From an uncultured Pseudogracilibacillus sp. (GTDB lineage Bacteria > Bacillota > Bacilli > Bacillales > Amphibacillaceae): 12,212 nt of DNA. Of the stretch, positions 1 through 7,110 are shown piece after piece (the stretch's first letter is position 1; every line of letters begins with the position of its first letter). The notes under the pieces were generated by a model, which made no database searches, was not told where the DNA came from, and saw nothing but the letters and a program-made list of their open reading frames with translations. The translations under genes and the position numbers were made by a program. Where the stretch lies: contig CALGOZ010000027.1 of the NCBI GenBank assembly GCA_937960785.1, forward strand, positions 1 through 12,212. Reading direction: 5' to 3'.

Positions 1-303
1 ATCTCAGGTTCAACGGCAACGACTTTCCAAGGATTACGTACAGCTGATATTAATGCGTACATGGAAGCGTGGACAGATAATATTAAGGAAGTATATGAAG
101 AGGCACTTGAAGAAGGAGATGTAGTTGAGTTTCTATCGAACTATGAAACAAGTGCAGAATTAACCGAAGCAGCCTTACTATATATGATTGAAAATGATGT
201 CGACCATATTGAAGCTGCTTTATGGTGGTTAGAGGAGTATGAGGACGTATGGACTGAATGGGTATCTGAAGATATAGCAGAAGCAGTAAAAGAATCGTTG
301 TAA
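1..303 (+). CDS. Glycine betaine-binding protein of an ABC transporter, 3' part, apparently internally deleted
   Basis: An open frame enters from the left edge and ends with TAA at 301-303, giving 100 visible residues; the true start lies outside the window. Residues 1-43 (with GSTATTFQGLRTADINAY and EAWTDNIKEVYEEA) resemble the N-terminal lobe of ProX/OpuAC-type betaine-binding proteins, where a T-TFQGL-GDIDAYMEAWTDN pattern is followed by DDNAQGLYVP. Residues 44-100 (FLSNYETSAELTEAALLYM, then EDVWTEWV and a final amphipathic helix) resemble the extreme C-terminus of the same family. Some 150 residues expected between them, including much of the second lobe, are absent. The join falls in DVVE, a motif I recall at both sites in full-length relatives. 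The family call rests on remembered alignments. The permease and ATPase genes downstream support it. The remaining protein probably cannot bind betaine. Confidence 0.72.
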   Translation: MSGSTATTFQGLRTADINAYMEAWTDNIKEVYEEALEEGDVVEFLSNYETSAELTEAALLYMIENDVDHIEAALWWLEEYEDVWTEWVSEDIAEAVKESL

Positions 304-312
304 AAATTAAAT

Positions 313-346
313 AAGGACATAGTAGCGTTCTTGCTACTATGTTCTT
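313..346 (+). promoter_or_regulatory. Intercistronic hairpin between binding protein and permease genes
   Basis: Positions 313-326 (aaggacatagtagc) pair with 333-346 (gctactatgttctt), with one G-U pair and a 6-nt loop, just after the binding-protein stop codon. No T-run follows (aattaaaatt), so it is a poor Rho-independent terminator. It more likely stabilises the 3' end of the upstream message or partly attenuates transcription. In ABC importer operons such hairpins commonly let the binding protein be made in excess over the membrane parts. Role inferred; the hairpin is seen directly. Confidence 0.7.
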
Positions 347-367
347 AATTAAAATTAAGGTAAGGAT

Positions 368-400
368 GTGAATTCTGCGAAAGCAGTAAACAATGGATGA
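368..400 (+). CDS. Possible ten-codon leader frame coupled to the permease gene
   Basis: A GTG at 368 is preceded at 7-nt spacing by AAGG (357-360), with a second AAGG at 362-365. It reads ten codons (VNSAKAVNNG) to TGA at 398-400, running 8 nt past the start of the permease ATG at 393. The permease ATG has no convincing ribosome binding site of its own, and its frame is stopped upstream at 387-389 and 369-371. This suggests that ribosomes load at the leader and reinitiate at the permease. It could also be chance; ten codons give no coding statistics. Confidence 0.3.
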   Translation: MNSAKAVNNG

Positions 401-1253
401 CTTTCCCGAATTTACTTTAGCATTAGGTAAGTATGTTGAAGATTTCGTTAACTATTTAGCGAAGACCTTTGCAAGTTTTTTTGATTTCATATTTGTCGTG
501 TCATCGAAAACGATGAATGGTATTGAATTTGTTTTAGTTAGTATGCCTTGGTGGTTATTTATTGCAATTATTTTTGCTTTAGGTTGGTACTTTAAAAATG
601 TGCTAACAGGAATAACTTTTGCAATCTTTATTTTCTTAATTGGTTCCTTTGGTTTATGGGATGATATGATGACGACAATTGCAATCATTGTAACAGCGGT
701 CGCAATTTCCCTATTGATTGGAATTCCAATCGGTATTTGGATGGCGTTTAGTACGATTGTGTCAAAAATTATCCAGCCGATCTTAGATGCAATGCAGACG
801 ATGCCTAGTTTTGTTTATTTAATTCCGGGAATCTTTTTCTTCGGGTTAGGTAACGTATCCGCTGTATTTGCTACATTAATTTATGCTACACCACCAGTTA
901 TTCGTTTAACAGAATTGGCTATTCGTGAAGTAGATGAAGAAGTAATTGAATCTGCCTTGTCCTTCGGTTCCTCGAAGGGGCAAATTTTACGTAAAGTTCA
1001 ATTACCTCAAGCATTACCGACGATTATGGCAGGAGTGAACCAAACGACGATGATGGCTCTTGCGATGGTCGTTATTGCGTCGATGGTAGGGGCATCTGGC
1101 TTAGGTGAACAAGTACTTATCTCGATCAATCGAATCGATATTGCACTTGGCTTTGAGGCAGGTATTAGTATTGTCTTTTTAGCCATTATTATCGATCGGA
1201 TTACGAGTGGTGTCGCCGACAGATTCCAGAAGCATCGGAGGATTGAACAATGA
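393..1253 (+). CDS. opuAB: Glycine betaine/proline betaine ABC transporter permease (OpuAB/ProW type)
   Basis: The product is a 286-residue membrane permease that would form the channel for betaine uptake with the ATPase encoded next. It has an amphipathic N-terminus (FPEFTLALGKYVEDFVNYL) like that of OpuAB/ProW and several hydrophobic segments, about 52-68, 70-88, 93-117, 138-165, 218-238 and 252-268. The cytoplasmic EAA-type loop lies near 183-210 (EVIESALSFGSSKGQILRKV, then LPQALPTI). The segment ALAMVVIASMVGASGLGEQV at 223-241 is highly characteristic of this family. ATG at 393 is the first start in the open frame because stops lie upstream at 387 and 369. Its Shine-Dalgarno sequence is weak, unlike those of its neighbours. 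The stop overlaps the ATPase start as ATGA. The gene order (binding protein, permease, ATPase) is the reverse of the AA-AB-AC order in B. subtilis opuA. Confidence 0.93.
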   Translation: MDDFPEFTLALGKYVEDFVNYLAKTFASFFDFIFVVSSKTMNGIEFVLVSMPWWLFIAIIFALGWYFKNVLTGITFAIFIFLIGSFGLWDDMMTTIAIIVTAVAISLLIGIPIGIWMAFSTIVSKIIQPILDAMQTMPSFVYLIPGIFFFGLGNVSAVFATLIYATPPVIRLTELAIREVDEEVIESALSFGSSKGQILRKVQLPQALPTIMAGVNQTTMMALAMVVIASMVGASGLGEQVLISINRIDIALGFEAGISIVFLAIIIDRITSGVADRFQKHRRIEQ

Positions 1254-2452
1254 CAGTTAAAGTACAACTAGAAAATGTATCGAAAATTTTTGGCAAAAAG
1301 CCAACATCGATTTTACCATTGATTGAAGAAGGAATGAGTAAGGAAGAAATATTAAACAAAACCGGCCATACCGTCGGCGTATATGATGCCTCCTTATCGA
1401 TCAAAGAAGGAGAAGTCTTCGTCGTTATGGGGTTATCTGGAAGTGGTAAATCGACGCTAATTCGCTGTTTCAACTTATTAAATGAACCGACTAGCGGTTC
1501 AGTGAAAATAGATGGCGTCGATATTGCAAAAGCAAGTGCTGAAGAATTAAAACAAGTTCGCCAGAAAAAAATTGCGATGGTATTTCAACATTTCGGTTTA
1601 TTCGACCATCGTACTGTTCTAGAAAATGTAGAGTATGGCTTAGAAATTCAGAAAATGTCAAAAAATAAGCGGAGAGAAATTGCGTTAGAAAATATTAAAC
1701 TCGTTGGACTAGAGGGGTATGAAGACCAATATCCCCAACAATTATCTGGTGGAATGCAACAACGAGTTGGCTTAGCTCGAGCCTTAGCGAATGATCCAGA
1801 TATTTTACTCATGGACGAGCCTTTTAGTGCACTTGATCCGCTTATTCGTAGAGAAATGCAATTAGAGTTAATTCGATTACAAAAGAAGTTAAAGAAAACA
1901 ATTGTATTTATTACCCATGACGTAAATGAAGCCTTTAAATTAGGTGATCGAATTGCAGTAATGAAAGATGGTCGTGTCGTTCAAATTGGAACACCGGAAG
2001 AGATTATTGAAAATCCCGTTAACGATTATATCGTCGATTTTGTTCAAGATATCGACCGTTCAAAAGTATTCCAAGCCGAACATATTATGATCGAACCTCG
2101 GGTGACGGTTTCGATTAACGACACAGCAAAAAAAGCAGTTCGACTAATGCGAGAACATAGTATTTCTAGTCTATTTGCTGTCGATGATAAAGAGCGAGTC
2201 GTTGGAATTATTACAATTGATGATGCCGTAAAATCGATTAAACGAGAAGAAAATGTTAGTGACTTTATTCGAACGAATATTGAGCTTGTTCGAGAGGACG
2301 AATATGTAAATGATTTAATTCCGAAATCTCTCGACACGAAATATCCACTAGCAGTCGTAAACAATCGTAAGCAATTACTTGGGATTATTTTAAGAGTCCA
2401 TGTATTGTCAGGTCTCGTTTCTGAAGATTTAAACGGCAATAACGATTTATAA
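1250..2452 (+). CDS. opuAA: Glycine betaine/proline betaine ABC transporter ATPase with CBS domains (OpuAA/ProV type)
   Basis: The product is a 400-residue cytoplasmic ATPase that powers betaine import. The nucleotide-binding domain has Walker A GLSGSGKST at 61-69, Q-loop Gln113, signature LSGGMQQR at 165-172, Walker B ILLMDE at 185-190 and the switch His at 223. The long N-terminal stretch before Walker A (LPLIEEGMSKEEILNKTG, about 22-39) is typical of ProV/OpuAA. Two CBS motifs follow, about 275-330 and 335-392; in this family they sense ionic strength or bind regulatory nucleotides to gate transport. The ATG has GGAGG at 1237-1241 with 8-nt spacing and shares ATGA with the permease stop, which implies translational coupling. 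Length and all catalytic motifs are normal, so this half of the transporter looks intact. Confidence 0.95.
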   Translation: MTVKVQLENVSKIFGKKPTSILPLIEEGMSKEEILNKTGHTVGVYDASLSIKEGEVFVVMGLSGSGKSTLIRCFNLLNEPTSGSVKIDGVDIAKASAEELKQVRQKKIAMVFQHFGLFDHRTVLENVEYGLEIQKMSKNKRREIALENIKLVGLEGYEDQYPQQLSGGMQQRVGLARALANDPDILLMDEPFSALDPLIRREMQLELIRLQKKLKKTIVFITHDVNEAFKLGDRIAVMKDGRVVQIGTPEEIIENPVNDYIVDFVQDIDRSKVFQAEHIMIEPRVTVSINDTAKKAVRLMREHSISSLFAVDDKERVVGIITIDDAVKSIKREENVSDFIRTNIELVREDEYVNDLIPKSLDTKYPLAVVNNRKQLLGIILRVHVLSGLVSEDLNGNNDL

Positions 2453-2465
2453 TATAAATAAAAAT

Positions 2466-2508
2466 AGCCTGGGTTTCCGAGGGTTAGGGGAGCCCAGGCT
2501 TTTTATTT
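2466..2508. terminator. Bidirectional Rho-independent terminator between opuAA and the carbonic anhydrase gene
   Basis: AGCCTGGG at 2466-2473 pairs perfectly with CCCAGGCT at 2493-2500. The stem extends inward through TTCC/GGGGA with two wobble pairs. TTTTATTT follows on the plus strand, ending the opuA transcript. On the minus strand the A-rich run 2455-2465 supplies the T tail, so it also serves the minus-strand gene whose stop codon is at 2530-2532. Confidence 0.92.
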
Positions 2509-2529
2509 CGTGCGAAGATAAGTTATAAA

Positions 2530-3090
2530 TTATTGATCGATATGAACGACATCCACTTTACCTGTATGGGGGTCGATGACGAGCCCATGAACACGCACAT
2601 AGGAAGGTAGAAGAGGATGTTCACGAATAATTTCTACACTTTGAGCAATTGATTGTTCAACAGTTTCAAAGCCGTGGAATTCTTGATGGAAGTCAATTCC
2701 AGAATATTCAAGGGCTTTAAAGGTTTCCTCGGAGATCCCTTCTTCAATCATTCGCTCTTGTAGTTCGTCTGTATTTACACAACTCATCCCACAGTCATGA
2801 TGACCGATGACGACGACCTCTTCTGCTTCTAATTTATAAACAGCGACTAAAATACTTTTAATTACACTGTCGAAAGATTTTCGGATAATTGCTCCAGCAT
2901 TTTTAATCATTTTTACATCACCATTTTGTATGTTTAAGGCTTTAGGTAGTAGTTCTACGAGGCGCGATTCCATACAAGTGAAAACAACCATCTTTTTATT
3001 CGGTATGGAATCAGTGGCATAAGGTATATATTCTTTGTTTTCTACAAACTTTTTATTATAAGCTAACATTTCCTCAATTCGAATTCCCAC
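2530..3090 (-). CDS. Beta-class carbonic anhydrase, YtiB-like
   Basis: The product is a 186-residue, signal-less protein of the beta-carbonic anhydrase fold, expected to interconvert CO2 and bicarbonate in the cytoplasm. Zinc ligands are visible as Cys39 (TCMESRL), His97 and Cys100 (GHHDCGM). The surrounding NGDVKMIKNAGA (56-67) and the C-terminal VHGLVIDPHTG (167-177) fit the short YtiB/YvdA-type group of Bacillus. Instead of the usual Cys-x-Asp-x-Arg, the active-site motif reads Cys-Met-Glu-Ser-Arg, so the Asp of the Asp-Arg dyad is Glu41. Activity should therefore not be assumed. Start is GTG (3088-3090), with AAAGGAG at 3101-3107 ten bases upstream. It is a single gene, divergent from the bmrC operon. 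Confidence 0.88.
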   Translation of the reverse strand: MGIRIEEMLAYNKKFVENKEYIPYATDSIPNKKMVVFTCMESRLVELLPKALNIQNGDVKMIKNAGAIIRKSFDSVIKSILVAVYKLEAEEVVVIGHHDCGMSCVNTDELQERMIEEGISEETFKALEYSGIDFHQEFHGFETVEQSIAQSVEIIREHPLLPSYVRVHGLVIDPHTGKVDVVHIDQ

Positions 3091-3123
3091 GTCAATCGAA
3101 CTCCTTTTATTTATATAACGATT

Positions 3124-3129
3124 AGTATA
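3124..3129 (-). promoter_or_regulatory. Possible -10 box of the carbonic anhydrase gene
   Basis: Read on the minus strand, TATACT lies about 35 nt upstream of the GTG start, inside a very AT-rich tract. No good TTGACA-like -35 is found at 16-18 nt, so this is only a candidate. Confidence 0.3.
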
Positions 3130-3175
3130 CTATATTTTTTTCATAAAAAGGAAGACTACGTTCAAAAAAAATAGC

Positions 3176-3205
3176 TTTACAAGAGAAAAAACGGTACACT
3201 ATAAG
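3176..3205 (+). promoter_or_regulatory. Candidate sigma-A promoter for the bmrC operon leader, with overlapping inverted repeat
   Basis: TTTACA (3176-3181) and TATAAG (3200-3205) are separated by 18 nt, which would start transcription near 3212. A perfect inverted repeat, TACACT (3195-3200) and AGTGTA (3214-3219), brackets the -10 region and presumed start site, a position suited to a repressor operator. Neither element is proven. Spacing and location upstream of an early terminator make them plausible. Confidence 0.4.
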
Positions 3206-3218
3206 TACGAAACAGTGT

Positions 3219-3247
3219 AAGCTCGCCGATTACGGCGGGTTTTCTTA
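3219..3247 (+). terminator. Early terminator or attenuator in the bmrC leader
   Basis: CTCGCCG (3222-3228) pairs with CGGCGGG (3233-3239), with one G-U pair and an ATTA loop. AA/TT pairs extend the stem and TTTTCTTA follows. It is an intrinsic-terminator structure about 85 nt before the bmrC start, and no gene in the window ends just before it on this strand. The natural reading is premature termination of the bmrC operon transcript. B. subtilis bmrCD is known to be controlled by ribosome-mediated attenuation through the bmrB leader peptide. I could not find an equivalent leader ORF before this hairpin. Confidence 0.6.
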
Positions 3248-3333
3248 CTTTTATAAGTAATTTATCACATTATAACAGTAATACATAAAAGAATTTAAGT
3301 AATGAATAGAATATCGATATGTAGGTGGTCTTG

Positions 3334-5085
3334 GTGTTTCAAGTTTTTAAAAAATTAAGTTGGTTTTTCAAAATAATGTGGAAGCGTTATAGTTTTGCTA
3401 TCGTCGCTTTAATGATGGCAAGTGCAATCGGCTTAGTGCCACCGAAATTGCTTGGTTTTGTCATCGATCATATCCGTTTTCAAACATTAACGAAGGATCT
3501 TTTATTTTATGTTGTACTCATATATGTCGGTCTTATGATTAGTCATTATATTTTGAGTTATTTATGGCATTACACATTATACGGTGGTTCGGTCACTTTA
3601 GAAAAATGGATGCGTTCCCGTTTGATGGATCACTTCTTATTAATGCAGCCGACTTTTTATAGTAAATATCGGACTGGGGATTTAATGGCTCGAAGTACGA
3701 ACGATTTAAAAGCGATTTCGATGACGGCAGGCTTCGGTATTTTAACCTTGGTCGATTCAACGACCTTTATGCTTATGATTATCGCAATGATGGGCTTTAC
3801 AATTAGTTGGCAATTAACGTTCGCTGCTTTACTTCCTTTACCTATAATGGCAATTACGATGAACAAATATGGAAAAATTATTCACGAACGCTTTACAAAA
3901 GCGCAGGCAGCCTTTGGAGTAATGAACGATGGGGTCTTAGAATCAATCCGGGGAGTTCGAGTTATTCGAGCCTATACGCAAGAAAAGGAAGATGCGGAAC
4001 GTTTTGACCATATGACAGAAGATGTATATGAGAAAAACATGGCTGTAGCACGAATCGATGCACTTTTTGAACCGACAATTAAGTTGTTAATCGGTCTATC
4101 CTATACTATTGGAATCGGTTATGGTGCTTTATTAGTATTTCGAAATATCATTACCTTAGGAGATTTAGTTTCTTTTAACGTTTACTTAGGGATGCTTATT
4201 TGGCCAATGTATGCAGTAGGGGAGTTAATTAATATTTTACAACGGGGTAACGCCTCTCTCGATCGTGTAAACGAAATTTTAACTTACGAACAAGATGTAA
4301 AAGATCCGACCGAGCCGATTACAGTAAGGAATGTAACGTCAATTGAACTGAAAGATGTGTCTTTTACATATCCGAATACGTCAACACCTCAATTAGAAAT
4401 CGAACATTTACACATTAAACAAGGTGAAACGATCGGTATTGTCGGTCGTACTGGTTCGGGAAAAACGACCTTGTTTAAATTACTGTTACGAGAATATCCG
4501 AACATAAAAGGTTCGATAACCTTTTCTGGGGTTGATTTTCATGACTTATCTATCAAACAAATTCGTAGATGGATTGGTTATGTACCCCAGGACCAAGTGT
4601 TATTTTCGATGTCGATACGAGAAAACATTAAATTAGGTAAAGAAGATGCAACTGATAAAGAAATTTACGAGGTTTTACGCCTTGCTCATTTTTTAGACGA
4701 TATTAAAGCCCTGCCGGAAGGTCTTGATACTTTAGTTGGGGAAAGTGGTGTTTCGTTATCTGGAGGCCAAAAACAACGTGTAGCGATTGCTAGAGCTTTT
4801 ATTAAAAATCCGGATATTTTAATTTTAGATGATGCTTTATCCGCCGTCGATGGAAAGACAGAAGCAAAAATAATTGCTCATTTAGTTGAGGAACGGAAAG
4901 ATAAAACGACTTTCATTGCATCGCATCGTCTTTCGGCAGTGAAACATGCCGATTATATTATCGTCCTAGACGAAGGTAAAATCGTCGAATCAGGCACTCA
5001 TAAACAATTAATCGCCTTAGACGGTTGGTATAAAGAGCAATATGAGCTACAACAGTTAGACGAAGCAGGTGATAGAAATGTCTAA
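3334..5085 (+). CDS. bmrC: Multidrug ABC exporter half-transporter BmrC (YheI)
   Basis: The product is a 583-residue type IV ABC half-transporter: a six-helix membrane domain (about 20-310) followed by a nucleotide-binding domain. From the chosen start, Walker A GRTGSGKTT is at 371-379, signature LSGGQ at 475-479, Walker B ILILDD at 495-500 and the switch His at 531. Asp500 replaces the catalytic Glu, the known hallmark of BmrC, so its own Walker site is the degenerate one while its LSGGQ serves the partner's active site. GTG at 3334 is preferred over GTG at 3325: AGGTGG (3323-3328) then lies 5 nt upstream, and the product begins MFQVFKKLSWFFK, close to the B. subtilis YheI N-terminus as I recall it. 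The last 8 nt overlap bmrD. In the family it pairs with BmrD to export drugs such as fluoroquinolones and dyes. Confidence 0.93.
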   Translation: MFQVFKKLSWFFKIMWKRYSFAIVALMMASAIGLVPPKLLGFVIDHIRFQTLTKDLLFYVVLIYVGLMISHYILSYLWHYTLYGGSVTLEKWMRSRLMDHFLLMQPTFYSKYRTGDLMARSTNDLKAISMTAGFGILTLVDSTTFMLMIIAMMGFTISWQLTFAALLPLPIMAITMNKYGKIIHERFTKAQAAFGVMNDGVLESIRGVRVIRAYTQEKEDAERFDHMTEDVYEKNMAVARIDALFEPTIKLLIGLSYTIGIGYGALLVFRNIITLGDLVSFNVYLGMLIWPMYAVGELINILQRGNASLDRVNEILTYEQDVKDPTEPITVRNVTSIELKDVSFTYPNTSTPQLEIEHLHIKQGETIGIVGRTGSGKTTLFKLLLREYPNIKGSITFSGVDFHDLSIKQIRRWIGYVPQDQVLFSMSIRENIKLGKEDATDKEIYEVLRLAHFLDDIKALPEGLDTLVGESGVSLSGGQKQRVAIARAFIKNPDILILDDALSAVDGKTEAKIIAHLVEERKDKTTFIASHRLSAVKHADYIIVLDEGKIVESGTHKQLIALDGWYKEQYELQQLDEAGDRNV

Positions 5086-7096
5086 ACAATCAACAGAACG
5101 ACGGCTTTTTAATTATGCTTGGCAATTTAAACGGGGCATTATCCTAGGAATTATCTTTTTAATGGTTGCTACGGCTTTAGAATTAGCGGGACCTTTTATT
5201 GCAAAAACGATTATCGACGATCATATTTTAGGTATTGAATCGGTTTGGTATGAAAGTGAAGTGGAATCTGAGGCATCGACCGTTTCTTTTAATGGAAAAA
5301 CTTACGTCCGCGAAGACCGGATGACAACGCCCCCTACAGATCAAGCGATAACGATTTTAGCAATCGATCGCGATTATTACGCAGTAGAAGGTAAAGCTCC
5401 TTTAGAGGGAAGTCGTACGTTTTCTGACGGTAAGATGACGATAGAAGCAACAGAACGTGTACAATTACCAGCAGAGAAATTAAAGGTGTCGGAGCTGTAT
5501 CACTTTTTTAAAGTAGAGCAAAAACCTATTTTTTATTGGCTTTTATTATATGTTATTTTATTACTTATTGCAGCCGTCTTTGAATATTTTCAAACGTATA
5601 AATTGCAAGAAGCGTCGAATCAAATTATAAGACAAATGCGTAATGATGTTTTCCAACATACGCAAAAGATTCCCCTCTCTTATTATGTAGACCAACCAGC
5701 GGGAAAAATTGTCGCTCGAATTACTAATGATACCGAAGCGATTCGAGAACTGTATGAACGCGTTTTATCGATTGTGATTACACGAGTTATTTATATGGTT
5801 GGAATTTTAGTTGCAATTTATTTGCTCCAACCGAAAATTGCTTTAATTGCTCTCCTTATTGTTCCTTTAATTGTTGTGTGGGCTTGGATTTATAAATATT
5901 TTGGATCACGCTTTAACTTAGCGATACGGAAAGCGAATAGTGAAATTAACGGTACGATTAACGAATCGATTCAAGGAATGTCGATTATTCAAGCCTTCCA
6001 AGCGGAAAAACGTCGTAAGCGCCAATTTGAAGAATTAAATGAAGAAATTTATACTGAACAAAAAAAGTTAATTACATTAAATGCCTTAACTTCTTTTAAC
6101 TTAGTAACTTTTATACGAAACTTAACCTTCGTTTGTTTTATCGTTTATTTTGGTAATTTATCTTTTGAACCGAACACGGCTATTTCAATCGGAATGTTGT
6201 ATGCCTTGGTCGACTATTTTAATCGCTTTTTCGAACCGGTAACAGCAATCGTCAATCAATTCCCACTAATTGAACAAGCCCGGGCATCGGGAAATCGAAT
6301 GTTTGCTTTAATGGACCAAGAGGCGGAAACGATGGATTACCGGCCAATCGAACGTTACCATGGTGAGATTCAATTTAAAGATGTATCCTTCGCTTATGAA
6401 AAAGATAAGTATATCTTACATCACATTTCCTTCCATGTGCAACCGGGTGAAACTGCAGCCTTTGTCGGACCTACCGGTTCAGGTAAAAGCACGATTATGA
6501 ATTTATTATTTCGGTTTTATGACCCACAAAATGGGGAAATTACGATTGATGGTGTTCCAACGAAGGAGTTATCTCGGCAACAAGTCCGGAGTCATATGGG
6601 AATCGTTTTACAAGATCCCTTTTTATTTACAGGTACAATCATATCGAACGTTACGATGAATAATCCTAATATATCCCGGGAGGAGGCGATTCGTGCATTA
6701 CAAGCGGTTGGCGCAGACCGGTTTATCTCTCAATTACCGAAGGGATATGATGAAGCTGTAACCGAAGGAGGTAGGACCTATTCCTTAGGGGAAAGGCAGT
6801 TAATTTCCTTTGCTCGTGCGCTTGCATATGATCCAGCAATTTTAATCTTGGATGAAGCAACTGCAAATATCGATACCGAAACAGAACAGACCATTCAAGA
6901 AGCATTACGAATTATTCAAGAAGACCGCACGACCTTAATTATTGCCCATCGTCTGTCGACTATTCAAGAGGCGGATAAGATTTTTGTTTTAGAAAATGGT
7001 AAAATAAAAGAACAAGGAACCCATGAAACGTTACTTAAAGCAAAAGGTATATATTACGACATGTATCGAATGCAAAAAGGTACGACTACGAATTAA
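5078..7096 (+). CDS. bmrD: Multidrug ABC exporter half-transporter BmrD (YheH)
   Basis: The product is a 672-residue partner of BmrC. A segment of about 95 residues (roughly 52-148, with GKTYVREDR) is inserted between the first two membrane helices, matching the extracellular domain of BmrD. Walker A GPTGSGKST is at 464-472, Walker B ILILDE at 588-593 with catalytic Glu593, and switch His624. The signature is SLGERQ at 569-574 instead of LSGGQ. BmrD Walker motifs plus BmrC LSGGQ therefore make the working ATP site, and the other site is degenerate. ATG at 5078 is chosen over GTG 5069 because AGGTGA (5066-5071) lies 6 nt before it. The start overlaps the bmrC stop as ATGTCTAA, indicating coupled translation and equal amounts of both halves. 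Confidence 0.93.
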   Translation: MSKQSTERRLFNYAWQFKRGIILGIIFLMVATALELAGPFIAKTIIDDHILGIESVWYESEVESEASTVSFNGKTYVREDRMTTPPTDQAITILAIDRDYYAVEGKAPLEGSRTFSDGKMTIEATERVQLPAEKLKVSELYHFFKVEQKPIFYWLLLYVILLLIAAVFEYFQTYKLQEASNQIIRQMRNDVFQHTQKIPLSYYVDQPAGKIVARITNDTEAIRELYERVLSIVITRVIYMVGILVAIYLLQPKIALIALLIVPLIVVWAWIYKYFGSRFNLAIRKANSEINGTINESIQGMSIIQAFQAEKRRKRQFEELNEEIYTEQKKLITLNALTSFNLVTFIRNLTFVCFIVYFGNLSFEPNTAISIGMLYALVDYFNRFFEPVTAIVNQFPLIEQARASGNRMFALMDQEAETMDYRPIERYHGEIQFKDVSFAYEKDKYILHHISFHVQPGETAAFVGPTGSGKSTIMNLLFRFYDPQNGEITIDGVPTKELSRQQVRSHMGIVLQDPFLFTGTIISNVTMNNPNISREEAIRALQAVGADRFISQLPKGYDEAVTEGGRTYSLGERQLISFARALAYDPAILILDEATANIDTETEQTIQEALRIIQEDRTTLIIAHRLSTIQEADKIFVLENGKIKEQGTHETLLKAKGIYYDMYRMQKGTTTN

Positions 7097-7110
7097 AAGT
7101 AGAGGATATA

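Noticed and set aside
2044..2439. Minus-strand ORF of 131 codons inside opuAA
   Set aside because: It lies wholly within the CBS-domain part of opuAA, with no family-like sequence or ribosome binding site; it is a shadow frame.
3325..3333. GTG 3325 as bmrC start
   Set aside because: It overlaps the AGGTGG motif that serves GTG 3334, and the N-terminus from 3334 matches the family.
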